This document shows positions 48,144 to 56,794 of a stretch of DNA of 64,000 nucleotides, piece after piece; position 1 is the first letter of the stretch, and the number at the start of each line of letters is the position of its first letter. The notes beneath the pieces were generated by a model. The model was not told the DNA's origin and did no database searches. It was given only the letters and a program-made list of their open reading frames with translations. Made by a program: the position numbers and the translations under genes. Origin of the DNA: Bog-532 sp965277615 (lineage in GTDB: Bacteria; Actinomycetota; Actinomycetes; Streptosporangiales; Streptosporangiaceae); contig CBDIDG010000005.1 of NCBI GenBank assembly GCA_965277615.1, positions 1,984,001-2,048,000 on the forward strand, written 5' to 3'.

Positions 48144-49361
48144 ATGCCCGAAGTGCTCAGCCGCCGGGCGCTCAACCGCGCCCTGCTGGCCCGCCAGCAC
48201 CTGCTGCAGCGCCAGACGGTCACCGCGGCCGACCCCGCCGACCCCGCCGACCCCAAAAAACCCACCAGCCCCACCAACCCCAAAAAACTCACCAGCCCCA
48301 TCAAACTCACCAACCCCACGAGCCCCAGGGCCGCGGTCCTGGCCATGGTCGAGCACCTGGTCGGCTTGCAAGCCCAGGCGCCGTTCCCGCCCTACTACGG
48401 CCTGCTGGCCCGGCTGGATGGCTTCCGGCCCGAGGACCTGGCCCGCCTGCTGATCAGCCGGGACGTGGTCCGGATCGCGCTCATGCGCGGCACCATCCAC
48501 CTGGTCAGCGCGGACGACGCGCTGACCCTGCGGCCGCTGGTCCAGCCGGTCCTGGACCGGGCCCTGGCCAGCAACTTCGGCAAGCGGCTGCCCGGCGTAG
48601 ACCTGGCCGCGGTGGCTACGGCGGGGGAGGCCCTGACCACCGAGGACCCGCTGACCTTCGCCGAGCTGGGCGAGCTGCTGTCCCAGGACTGGCCGGGTCG
48701 CCCGGCCGACGCCCTGGCCCAGGTGGTGCGGGCCCGTATCCCGCTGGTGCAGGTGCCGCCGCGCGCGGTCTGGGGAAAGTCCGGTCTGGCCCGGCACACG
48801 CCGGCCGACGTGTGGCTGGGTCGGCCACTCGCGGACCAGCCGTCGCTCGAGGCCATGGTCGAGCGGTACCTGGCCGCGTTCGGCCCGGCCACCGTCCAGG
48901 ACGTGCAGGCCTGGTCGGGGCTGACCCGGTTGCGGGAGGTCATCGGCCCGATGCGGGATCGGCTGCGGGTCTTCGCCGACGAGCAGGGCCGGGAGCTCTT
49001 CGACCTGCCGGACAGCCCGCGGCCCGGCCCCGACGTGCCCGCACCGGCCCGGCTGCTCCCGGAGTACGACAACCTGATTCTGTCCCACGACGACCGGACC
49101 CGGGTCATGTCGGACGGGGACCGCCGGGACCTTTTTAAAATGCTGAATGTCTTCCCCGGCAGCGTGCTGCTCGACGGTTTCGTGGCCGGCCTGTGGCGGG
49201 TGAAACGAGCGAACGGCACCGCCACCGTGACCGTCGAGCTGTTCCGCGATCGCGTGCCGGCCTCGGACCGGGACGCGATCACGGCCGAGGCCGCCCGGCT
49301 GCTGGCCGTGACCGCGCCCGCGGCCACCCCCGACATCCGCGTGGTGACGGCAGCTTCGTGA
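48144..49361 (+). CDS. Winged-helix DNA-binding domain protein (HTH_42 / AlkZ-related)
   Basis: This 405-aa protein starts with SRRALNRALLARQHLLQR and continues HLVGLQAQAPFPPYYGLLARL and the conserved VRIALMRGTIHLVSADD. The middle has HTPADVWLGRP, and the end LLPEYDNLILSHDDR and LDGFVAGLWR. Related proteins include interstrand-crosslink glycosylases, but most family members are uncharacterised. A ~33-residue low-complexity insert (repeats of P-T/K-S/P-P-K) sits between the first and second motifs; see findings. GGAGG precedes the ATG. Confidence 0.88.
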   Translation: MPEVLSRRALNRALLARQHLLQRQTVTAADPADPADPKKPTSPTNPKKLTSPIKLTNPTSPRAAVLAMVEHLVGLQAQAPFPPYYGLLARLDGFRPEDLARLLISRDVVRIALMRGTIHLVSADDALTLRPLVQPVLDRALASNFGKRLPGVDLAAVATAGEALTTEDPLTFAELGELLSQDWPGRPADALAQVVRARIPLVQVPPRAVWGKSGLARHTPADVWLGRPLADQPSLEAMVERYLAAFGPATVQDVQAWSGLTRLREVIGPMRDRLRVFADEQGRELFDLPDSPRPGPDVPAPARLLPEYDNLILSHDDRTRVMSDGDRRDLFKMLNVFPGSVLLDGFVAGLWRVKRANGTATVTVELFRDRVPASDRDAITAEAARLLAVTAPAATPDIRVVTAAS

Positions 49362-49399
49362 CGGCAGCCTCGTGACGGCGGCCCTGTTACGCGGCTTGG

Positions 49400-50224
49400 C
49401 TAAGGCTTGGCCGTGAGCTCCCCGGCCACCGGGTTGATCGCCGCGATCGCCTCGGTCGTGTAGGCCACGAAGGTCAGCGACTCCTGGAAGTACAGCTGGA
49501 CGCTGTCGATGTCGTGCGACAGGTAGCCGATGGACAGGTCCTGGCCCAGGCTGAGCGTGTAGTCGCCGCCCCGGGTGGACAGCAGGAACGCCCCGTCGAT
49601 GGCGGGCGCCCACAGGATCTCGCCGTCGAAGACCCGCTCGATCTGCCGCCGGATCGGGTAGCCGTGCTCGGTGGTGACGCTGATCGCGTCGTAGGCCGCG
49701 GTGCTCAGCGCCAGCGCGTAGGGGCCGTCCACCCCGGCCAGCCGCAGCTCGGTCAGCGCGTCCACCACCACGTCCGGGTACTCGGTCGGGTCGGCGGGCA
49801 GGCTCAGCGGGGCGTTCGAGCTGGCGTCTCGCAGCCCGGTGATGCCGGCCGCGGCGTACCCCTCGAAGATCGCCCGGTCCTCGGCGAACCCGATCTGCTT
49901 GGCCGCGTCCTTAAGCGGCTGCCAGTCGGCGTCCTGCGCCCCGCGCTCCACCGAGTCGATCTCGTACCGGCTGAGCGTGAACGGCACCCGCAGCCGGACC
50001 AGCGGCTGCGACTCGCGCAGGTGCGCGATCACGCCGTCGGCCGGGGCGGCCACATCACCGAGGCGGCCGGTGTTGATCGCGGCCACGGTGGGGCCGCCCG
50101 GTCCGGCCACGTCGACGATGCGGCGCCCGGCCACGTAGGTGGCGAAGGTCCGCTTGGCCTCCTCCTCAAGGTCGGCCCACGCGGCATCGGAGATGGGGGC
50201 GAGCTCGCGATAGAGGTTGTTCAT
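49400..50224 (-). CDS. Encapsulin shell protein (family 1)
   Basis: This 274-aa protein has the HK97-fold encapsulin pattern: MNNLYRELAPISDAAWADLE, FATYVAGRRIVDVAGPGG, VRLRVPFTLSRYEIDSVERG, and C-terminal LGQDLSIGYLSHD and YFQESLTFVAYTTEA. It self-assembles into a protein nanocompartment. The gene overlaps the upstream peroxidase gene by ATGA, so shell and cargo are made together. Confidence 0.95.
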   Translation of the reverse strand: MNNLYRELAPISDAAWADLEEEAKRTFATYVAGRRIVDVAGPGGPTVAAINTGRLGDVAAPADGVIAHLRESQPLVRLRVPFTLSRYEIDSVERGAQDADWQPLKDAAKQIGFAEDRAIFEGYAAAGITGLRDASSNAPLSLPADPTEYPDVVVDALTELRLAGVDGPYALALSTAAYDAISVTTEHGYPIRRQIERVFDGEILWAPAIDGAFLLSTRGGDYTLSLGQDLSIGYLSHDIDSVQLYFQESLTFVAYTTEAIAAINPVAGELTAKP

Positions 50225-51303
50225 GGCGGAGTGCTCCTTCTGAGACTGCCGATTCCGAGTGAACCGCTGGACGGTGGCGTGGGGGACGCGGGGCCGGGTT
50301 CCGGCGGGCCGGTGGTACTGGTCGCGTCGTCGTCGGCGGCCTGGGCCGTGGCCGCCCCGGGCCCGTCGGGCGGGTCGTCGAGGAAGTCCGCCGACGGGGC
50401 AAAGAACAATGTCCCGGTGACCGCGGTGGAGAAGTCCAGGATCCGGTCGGTGTTGCCCGGCGGGTCGCCGATGAACATGTTCTGCAGCATCTGCTCGGTC
50501 ACGCTGGGCGAGGCCGCGTACCCGATGTAATAGGTGCCGAACTCCTGGCGTCCAACCGAGCCGAACGGCATGTTGGCCCGCAGGATCTGCCGCTCGTTGC
50601 CGTCCGCGTCCTCGATCGTGTTCAGCGCCACGTGCGAGTCGGGCGCCTTCTGATCATCGGGGATCTCGATGTCGCTCAGCTTGTGCCGCCCGATGGCCCG
50701 TTCCTGCTCTTCGGTGCTGAGGGCGTTCCAGCTGTCCAGGTCGTGGGTGTACTTCTGCACGATGACGTAGCTGCCGCTGGTGAAGTCCGGGTCCTCCGCG
50801 CCGACCAGGGCGGCTTCCTCACCGGCCCGGCCACCGGGGCTCTCGGTCCCGTCCACGAACCCCATCAGGTCCCGCTCGTCGAAATACCGGAAGCCGTGGA
50901 CCTCGTCGACCACGGTGGCCACGGTGGCCAGCCGGTTCATCACCTGGCTGGCGAACTCGAAGCACAGGTCCATCTGGTTGGCCCGCAGGTGGATCAGCAG
51001 GTCGCCGGGGGTAGCCGGGGCGAAGTGCCGGGGCCCCTGCAGCTCACGGAACGGGTGCAGCTCGGCCGGCCGCGGACCGCCGAAGAGCCGGTCCCACAGG
51101 TCCGAGCCGATGCCGATCACGGCGGACAGCTCGCCTTCCGGCAGCCGGAACCCGACCGCCCGCTCCAGGCCGGAACTGTCGGCCAGGAAGTCTCTTACGG
51201 TGTCCTCGCCGCCGGGGTCGATCGTCAGCACAAGGAAGATCGCCGCGGTACGCAGCGGGGTGACGATCGGCTGCGGCTCAGGCGTCGGCTGCGGTGCTGG
51301 CAC
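50221..51303 (-). CDS. DyP-type peroxidase with encapsulin targeting tail
   Basis: This ~360-aa protein starts at the GTG at 51303 (VPAPQPTPEPQ); the frame is open to 51414 but would overlap the upstream gene. DyP motifs: GFVDGTESPGG with the catalytic Asp, the proximal His in AIGRHKLSD, and RANMPFGSVGRQEFGTYYIGY with the conserved Arg. The Ala/Pro linker is followed by SGSLGIGSLRR at the extreme C-terminus, the classic cargo-loading peptide for encapsulins. It is a haem enzyme that oxidises dyes or other substrates with H2O2 inside the shell. Confidence 0.93.
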   Translation of the reverse strand: MPAPQPTPEPQPIVTPLRTAAIFLVLTIDPGGEDTVRDFLADSSGLERAVGFRLPEGELSAVIGIGSDLWDRLFGGPRPAELHPFRELQGPRHFAPATPGDLLIHLRANQMDLCFEFASQVMNRLATVATVVDEVHGFRYFDERDLMGFVDGTESPGGRAGEEAALVGAEDPDFTSGSYVIVQKYTHDLDSWNALSTEEQERAIGRHKLSDIEIPDDQKAPDSHVALNTIEDADGNERQILRANMPFGSVGRQEFGTYYIGYAASPSVTEQMLQNMFIGDPPGNTDRILDFSTAVTGTLFFAPSADFLDDPPDGPGAATAQAADDDATSTTGPPEPGPASPTPPSSGSLGIGSLRRSTPP

Positions 51304-51370
51304 GAGGCCAGCTTGCCACAACTGCCCTACCCGCAGCGGCTCAGGCCCTACCCCGGAGGGAAGGACCGGC

Positions 51371-52882
51371 CTAGCCGGCGGGGCTGGCGGCGGGACTGGC
51401 CGCGGGGCTGGCACTGCGTGGCACCGCCGACGGCGAACCGGAGGAGGTGCCCGGGCCCGACTGCAGGGCCTGCTCGTCGGCCAGCGCGATGGCCAGTTCC
51501 CCGGCCGCGGTGGGATGGAACGGCGCTGGTGAGCCCACCCCCTGCACGTACGGGTCCGCGTCGCACAGCGCGTGCCCGGTGAAGTCCGGCTGCACCGAGG
51601 TGACCGAGGCGGCCGCGGCCCCGTTCGACAGCACCTGGTTCAGCGCATCCAGCAGCCGGGTCAGCGTGGCTTCCTTGGCCGGATTCAGACCGTGCCCGGT
51701 CAGGCAGCCCTGGGATGGGTCGAACGGGTTGTAGTACAGGTTGATCAGCACTCGTGGGTGTGACGGCAGCGTGGCCAGCTGTTCGAGCAGCTGGTAGTAC
51801 TGCGAGGCGAACGCGTTCAGGCGCTGCTGGAAGTAGGCGGCCGACGCGCTGTCAGCGCAGGATTTTGCGGCCGCGCACAGCCCGACCAGGCCGGACCAGC
51901 CCACGTCGTTGGCCCCGATGCTGACGATGACCAGCGTCGCATTGGTGGCCTGCCGGGCCTGGGCCAGCTGGGCGGGCACGGTGATGCCGTCGGCCTGCTG
52001 CGGGCCGAGGATGCCGGCGCCGATGGTCCCGCCGCTGCAGGCCAGGTTGAGTACGTCCCAGTCGTTGACCGCGGCCAGGTCGGCGGCGTAGGCCTCCGAG
52101 CTCCGGCGGCAGGCGTGGTCGGCCGCGCTCGCGTGGGCCACCAGCGGGTTCCCCAGCGCGGCCGCGGTCGAGTCGCCCAGCACCACCGCCTGCACCTTGT
52201 CCTTCTCCGGCCCGGACAGCTTGGCCACGGTGGGCAGCGGGGCCTGCCCCACCAGCCCGGTCAGCGAGCCGACCTGGGCCAGCCGGGCCGGGGCGGTGTA
52301 GGCGGTGACCATGATGCCGCCCAGGTCGGCCACCTCGGCCAGCGCGAGCCCGACCGCCAGCAGCACCAGCGTCTTGCGCACCGGGAACCGGGCCCAGCCG
52401 CACAGCGCCCCGGTCAGCAGCAGCGCCGCCGCGCCGGTGATGCACGCCTCCCACACGAAGTACCGGGTCCAGGCGGCCGCCAGCGCCTGGCCGATGGCCA
52501 CCCGGACCGGCAGCGCCCCGTGCGCCGGGTTGAACATCGAGGCCAGCTGGCGGTCCAGGGTGATGTGGGCCAGCGTCAGCCGGGGCCGCACCGGTCCGGC
52601 GAAGTCCAGCGTGGTCGGCAGCCGCTGCCCGAACAGGTCGACCTCGCCCGGACCGGACAGGCTCAGCGTGGGTGCGGCCGCCCCGACCCCGATCTCTTCC
52701 CCGGCGATCGTGGTGTCCTGCAGCGGGGTGACGACCAGGGCCAGCGCGATCGCGGCCGCGGTGACCAGCACGCCCACACCGAAGTAGGACAGTGCCTTCC
52801 GAACATGGGCCTTCCGAACATGGGCCTTCCGCGCGCGGCGGGTGACACGTCCGGGAAGTCGCACTATCTCCACACTACGCAC
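51371..52882 (-). CDS. Membrane-attached SGNH/GDSL hydrolase
   Basis: This ~500-aa protein starts at one of three GTG codons (52882, 52873, 52864); no SD decides. There is one N-terminal helix, a beta-rich external segment, two more helices near residues 140-190, then an SGNH hydrolase: block I VVLGDSTAAAL, block III SIGANDVGWSGL and block V HPTAAGE. The C-terminus is a Ser/Ala/Pro tail of PAASPAASPAG type. It is likely a secreted or surface esterase. Longer open frames upstream are antisense to the LLM gene. Confidence 0.82.
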   Translation of the reverse strand: MRSVEIVRLPGRVTRRARKAHVRKAHVRKALSYFGVGVLVTAAAIALALVVTPLQDTTIAGEEIGVGAAAPTLSLSGPGEVDLFGQRLPTTLDFAGPVRPRLTLAHITLDRQLASMFNPAHGALPVRVAIGQALAAAWTRYFVWEACITGAAALLLTGALCGWARFPVRKTLVLLAVGLALAEVADLGGIMVTAYTAPARLAQVGSLTGLVGQAPLPTVAKLSGPEKDKVQAVVLGDSTAAALGNPLVAHASAADHACRRSSEAYAADLAAVNDWDVLNLACSGGTIGAGILGPQQADGITVPAQLAQARQATNATLVIVSIGANDVGWSGLVGLCAAAKSCADSASAAYFQQRLNAFASQYYQLLEQLATLPSHPRVLINLYYNPFDPSQGCLTGHGLNPAKEATLTRLLDALNQVLSNGAAAASVTSVQPDFTGHALCDADPYVQGVGSPAPFHPTAAGELAIALADEQALQSGPGTSSGSPSAVPRSASPAASPAASPAG

Positions 52883-52896
52883 CGGCCGCGATGTCG

Positions 52897-53802
52897 CTAG
52901 CCGGCGCGGTACCCCGCCATCAGCTGATCCGCGGTATCGGCCATCTCGGCCGGACTGCCCACCGCGAACTGCGGATCGGCGAAGGCGCCGTCGTAGCCCA
53001 GCTCGCGCGCCTCGCGCACGAAGGCCAGCGCGGCGGCCACCATGTCCGGGCCCGGGGCCAGGTTGACCCGCAGCTCGCGGCGCAGCGCGCCGGGGTCCCG
53101 GCCGGCCGCCTCGGCGGCTTGGACGACCGTCTGCCAGCGCTGGTCCAGCATGGCCACGGTCAGCCCCCGCCCCGGAGCGATCGACGGCAGCCAGCCGCTG
53201 GCCCGGCGGCCGACCCGTTCCAGGGTCCGGCGACCATAGCCGCCCAGCAGTACCGGCGGCCCGCCCGGCTGGACCGGCTTCAGGTCCAGCGTGGCGGGCG
53301 GGATGTCCCACACCGCGCCGTGGTGCTCGAACGGGTTGGTGGTCCACATGGCCCGCAGCACGTCGAGTATCTCGTCCAGCCGGGCGCCCCGCCCGGCCCA
53401 CGGGATGCGGAGCGCCTCGTACTCGGTACGCATCCAGCCGATCCCGAACCCGGCGTCGAGCCGTCCCTGGCTGAGCAGGTCCAGCGTGGTCAGCGTGCGT
53501 CCGAGCAGCAGCGGGTGGTAGAAGGTGGCGTTCACCGTGCTCGACCCGAGCCGCGCGGTGCTGGTCGCGGCGGCCGCCGTGGTCAGCGTGGCCAGCGGAT
53601 CCAGGAACCGGCCGAACCCCGCGGGCAGCGGATTTTGCTCGGTGTAGCCCGGGTACGGCTGGCTCGGTCGCAGCGGGGCCAGGACGCGGTCGCCGACCCA
53701 CAGCGACTCATAGCCGAGGCCTTCGGCCTGCCGGGCGAAGTCCGCGAGCTGACCGGGATCAATCACCGGCCCAAACTGGGGGAGTGTGATTCCGAAGCGC
53801 AC
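52897..53802 (-). CDS. LLM-class (probably F420-dependent) oxidoreductase
   Basis: This 301-aa TIM-barrel protein of the luciferase-like family has FARQAEGLGYESLWVGDR, ARLGSSTVNATFYHPLLLGRTLTTLDLLSQGRL (in part), FGIGWMRTEYEALRI, VLLGGYGRRTLERVGRRASGW and AAEAAGRDPGA. In actinobacteria most such proteins use coenzyme F420. The GTG start follows AGGG, which is supplied by the last unit of a 15-bp tandem repeat. Confidence 0.9.
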   Translation of the reverse strand: MRFGITLPQFGPVIDPGQLADFARQAEGLGYESLWVGDRVLAPLRPSQPYPGYTEQNPLPAGFGRFLDPLATLTTAAAATSTARLGSSTVNATFYHPLLLGRTLTTLDLLSQGRLDAGFGIGWMRTEYEALRIPWAGRGARLDEILDVLRAMWTTNPFEHHGAVWDIPPATLDLKPVQPGGPPVLLGGYGRRTLERVGRRASGWLPSIAPGRGLTVAMLDQRWQTVVQAAEAAGRDPGALRRELRVNLAPGPDMVAAALAFVREARELGYDGAFADPQFAVGSPAEMADTADQLMAGYRAG

Positions 53803-53805
53803 GGA

Positions 53806-53850
53806 GCCCTATCTTGTCAGGCCCTACCTTTTCAGGCCCTATCTTGTCAG
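53806..53850. repeat. Three tandem 15-bp repeats spanning stop and SD
   Basis: GCCCTATCTTGTCAG / GCCCTACCTTTTCAG / GCCCTATCTTGTCAG in direct array. On the minus strand one end unit holds the TGA stop of the XRE gene and the other supplies the AGGG upstream of the LLM start. Confidence 0.85.
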
Positions 53851-54659
53851 GCATTCTGGGCGACGGAGCCTACCGGGCTAAGGGCGAGCATGGCCGCCGC
53901 GGTGGCGGCGTCGGCGGGATAGAAGGACTCGATGGCCAGCTCCGCCACCGTGACGTCGAGCGGGCTGCCAAACACCGTGGTCGTGCTCAGGAACGAGAGC
54001 TCAGCGTCCCCGACCCGCAGTCGCATCGGCAGCACCACATCCGCCGCCTCACCCGCCCCGTCCGCCTCGCCCCGAGCCACCCCACCACCACCGGGATAGC
54101 CGCTGAGTTCCTCGTACAGCTCGTGCAGGAACGGGTCGCCGCTCCGGTCGGCCTGGCGCCGCAGCCGGAACAGCACGTGCTGCCGCCACTGCCCCAGGTT
54201 GAGGATGCACGGGGCCATCCCGTCCGGGTGCAGGCTCACCCGCAGCACGTTCACCGGCGGTTCCATCAGCTCGGCCGCCGTCCCTTCGGTCAGCAGGCTG
54301 ACCGCGTCGTTGGCGTCGATCAGCTCCCAGTGCCCGTCCACAGCCAGGGCCGGATTGGGCATGTGGGCCGTGATGACCTGGCGCATCGCCTCGGTGACCG
54401 CGCTCAGCGGCGGCGCGTCCAGCCCGTGTTCGGGGTACGCCGGAGCGAACCCGGCCGCCAGCAGCAGCACGTTCCGCTCCCGCAAGGGGACGTCCAGCTC
54501 CTCCGACAGCCGCAGGATCAGCCCGCTGCTGGGCTTCGACCGCCCCGTCTCCACAAAGCTGAGATGCCGGGCCGAAATGCCGGCCTGGAGTGAGAGGTCC
54601 AGCTGGCTTACGTGACGCCGTTCCCGCCAGCTCCGCAGTTGCTCCCCAACCATCGCCAT
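53847..54659 (-). CDS. XRE-family regulator with MmyB-like ligand domain
   Basis: This 270-aa protein has a HTH at residues ~8-62 (LRSWRERRHVSQLDLSLQAG, SARHLSFVETGRSKPS), then the MmyB-like PAS-type sensor domain (LAVDGHWELIDANDAVSLL, VNVLRVSLHPDG, LPMRLRVGDAELSFLSTTTVFGSP). It lies just upstream of the LLM gene in the same orientation and may control it. The ligand is unknown; fatty-acid-like molecules are reported for the family. Confidence 0.9.
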   Translation of the reverse strand: MAMVGEQLRSWRERRHVSQLDLSLQAGISARHLSFVETGRSKPSSGLILRLSEELDVPLRERNVLLLAAGFAPAYPEHGLDAPPLSAVTEAMRQVITAHMPNPALAVDGHWELIDANDAVSLLTEGTAAELMEPPVNVLRVSLHPDGMAPCILNLGQWRQHVLFRLRRQADRSGDPFLHELYEELSGYPGGGGVARGEADGAGEAADVVLPMRLRVGDAELSFLSTTTVFGSPLDVTVAELAIESFYPADAATAAAMLALSPVGSVAQNA

Positions 54660-54696
54660 ACCTCGCGACCCTAAGCGCTGTCGGTAGCGCGGGCCA

Positions 54697-55119
54697 TTAC
54701 CTGCGAGGTAAAGCGGTGTCCAGGTAGAGGCAGAACGGGTGCCCGGCTGGATCGAGCATCACCCGAACGTTGGGCTGAGGCTGATGCCGCGCCTCTTGCG
54801 CACCCAACTCCACCGCGTGAGCTGTGGCCACGGCCAGGTCGCTCACCTCGAAGTCCAGGTGCATCATCATCTGCTGCATCTGGTCGGCTGCGGGCCAGAC
54901 CGGCGGCACGTAGTCGGCGCTGCTCTGAAACGCCAGGTACGCCACCCCCTCAGGCGGCGCAACGGCTGCATCGGCGGCATCTTCCTTCACGACCTCCCAG
55001 CCCAGTAGCTCGGCATAAAACCGCGCCAAGGCAGCGGCGTCCGGTGCCTCGAGCACCACTCCCCAGTAGTCGTGCCGAGACTCCCTGGGTTCTCCCGGCT
55101 CATCCGCCCGCCCGCGCAC
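54697..55119 (-). CDS. VOC-superfamily (glyoxalase/dioxygenase fold) protein
   Basis: This ~140-aa protein starts at a GTG (55119); a longer frame to 55236 covers a hairpin and is unlikely. It holds one VOC unit: HDYWGVVLEAPDAAALARFYAELLGWEVV, MMMHLDFEVSDLAVATAHAVELGA and VMLDPAGHPFCLYLD with a metal-binding His and Glu/Asp positions. The role could be isomerase, resistance or binding; it is not assignable. Confidence 0.82.
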   Translation of the reverse strand: MRGRADEPGEPRESRHDYWGVVLEAPDAAALARFYAELLGWEVVKEDAADAAVAPPEGVAYLAFQSSADYVPPVWPAADQMQQMMMHLDFEVSDLAVATAHAVELGAQEARHQPQPNVRVMLDPAGHPFCLYLDTALPRR

Positions 55120-55169
55120 GAGGTGATCTTGCCCGCACGCTCCCGACTCACGCCAAGATCCATCGTCGG

Positions 55170-55204
55170 GTTGCGCTGTCAGTCGTATGCGCTGACAACG
55201 CAAC
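55170..55204. repeat. Inverted repeat upstream of the VOC gene
   Basis: GTTGCGCTGTCAG (55170-55182) and CTGACAACGCAAC (55192-55204) pair with one mismatch around a 9-nt loop. It could be an operator or part of the 5' leader. Confidence 0.5.
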
Positions 55205-55258
55205 CTGTACTCGCGAGTAACCCCGGATAAGGCCACGTCGCCGTCGTCCGGCCCGTCA

Positions 55259-55375
55259 GCCGAGCAGACCTCCCAGGCCGCCTCAAGCGGCGGAAGATCG
55301 CCCCCCGCTTGACCCGTCCCGCTCGGCCCGCTGGTCCGGCCGCCGGGACGACGGCGACGGGATGGCCCAGACCGT
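55259..55375 (+). repeat. Dispersed repeat, copy 2
   Basis: This copy is related to 39010-39120, in the same orientation: GCCGCCTCAAGC, CCGCTTGACCCG and GGGACGACGGCGACGGGATGG. It lies in the 485-bp gap between the VOC and LysR genes. I see no gene in that gap. Confidence 0.6.
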
Positions 55376-55604
55376 CACTCGTGTGCGTGGGGCGCGCCTG
55401 TGGACAAAGAACAATGTGGAGCATGCTCAGCGCTATTGATCGACAATACCTTCGACGATCATGATTTGCATTATTGAGAGGCGGTCGCGCGACGAGGTCG
55501 ATTCTCACTGTGCGCCAACATCGCCTCCGCCCCCGAGCTCAATGCCTTCGCGATTGCTGTGGCCGCGTGCCCTCTGTTGGCGCTGCTATTGTCAGTGGGA
55601 CTGC

Positions 55605-56516
55605 TCAACCGTGCTCTGAAACGGCACCGCTTCCAAGCTGCCACATTTCATAGTTCCCGCATTCTTCCGTGATCTCGGCCGTCGCCCGAGCCGCGGTGAG
55701 GAAGTCGTCGACCACCGGCGAGGTACGCGATGCCGCCACCGCGAGACACACCTGGTCGGGCGCCAGATCCGGTATGGGCACGTAGCTGATGTCCGGATGT
55801 GAGTAGAACACGGTCGCCGAACGGGCCAGGAACGAGATGCCCCGGCCGGCCGCGACATGCTCGAGCGTCTCGTCCACCCCGCGCACCAGGTATCCGGCGT
55901 CAGGGTGCGGGCGCTTGGTGGGCTGGGTGCCCGTGTCGCCGGGCCAGACCAGCGGCTCACCGGCCAGGTCGGCCTCGATGATCTGATCCTTGCCGGCCAA
56001 TCGATGGCCGGCGGGCAGCACCGCCACCCGCGGCTCGGTGTACAGCGGGATGACGCGTAAGCCGGCCTCGTCGATGGGCAGTCGCACATAGCCGACGTCG
56101 ATGCGGCCGTCGAGCAGCATCGGGGCCTGGTCGTCCCATTCGATCCGCTGCACGTCCACCAGGACGTCCGGGTGCCGTTCGGCGAACCGCCGTACTGCCG
56201 GGGTGACCGTGATGCCCGCCCGAAAGCCGACCATGAGCCGCTGGCTGCCGCCGGCGGCAACGGTCACCCGGCGGCGGACCGCGTCCGCGGAGGCCAGCAG
56301 CGGGCCAGCGTCGGTCAGCAGCTGCCTGCCCGCGTCGGTCAGCGCCACGCCGTGGCTGTCTCTTGTGAACAGCGGGGTGCCCACATCGTGTTCCAGCGCA
56401 CGGATTTGCCGGCTGAGCACCGGCTGCGCGATGTGCAGGTCATCGGCGGCGCGGCCGAAGTGCAGCCTGTCGGCGACGGCGACGAAGTAGCGCAACTTGC
56501 GCAGGTCCAGATCCAT
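55605..56516 (-). CDS. LysR-family transcriptional regulator
   Basis: This 303-aa protein starts at ATG 56516, preceded by GAGAGG. The N-terminal HTH (LRKLRYFVAVADRLHFGRAADDLHIAQPVLSRQIRALE, in part) is typical, and the C-terminal periplasmic-binding-like sensor domain follows. It is divergent from the reductase/SDR pair 278 bp away and probably controls it. Confidence 0.92.
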   Translation of the reverse strand: MDLDLRKLRYFVAVADRLHFGRAADDLHIAQPVLSRQIRALEHDVGTPLFTRDSHGVALTDAGRQLLTDAGPLLASADAVRRRVTVAAGGSQRLMVGFRAGITVTPAVRRFAERHPDVLVDVQRIEWDDQAPMLLDGRIDVGYVRLPIDEAGLRVIPLYTEPRVAVLPAGHRLAGKDQIIEADLAGEPLVWPGDTGTQPTKRPHPDAGYLVRGVDETLEHVAAGRGISFLARSATVFYSHPDISYVPIPDLAPDQVCLAVAASRTSPVVDDFLTAARATAEITEECGNYEMWQLGSGAVSEHG

Positions 56517-56794
56517 GGAGCCTCTCGGTCCGGCGATGCCTCCAGGGTATCGCAACGGCTGAAAGAGGTCTTGGACACCCACTCAGGACAATGGCATCCT
56601 CAATAAGTACCCGATGGGGCTGCAGCGAATTCGGCATAAGCATTCGACATCGCGACTTGACGGCAGGGCCCAGAACCAGAATGGGCACATCATGAGTTGA
56701 GCCGGGCTCGTCGCGTCATTTGACGGCATCGATGACAAAGCCGTTAACGGCGACGGGGCGGAAATGGCTTCCTTTTCAGCTCCAGAAAGCAGGC

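Noticed and set aside
52883..53701. Upstream extension of the SGNH-hydrolase frame (to 776 residues)
   Set aside because: It is antisense to the LLM oxidoreductase, which has clear family motifs.
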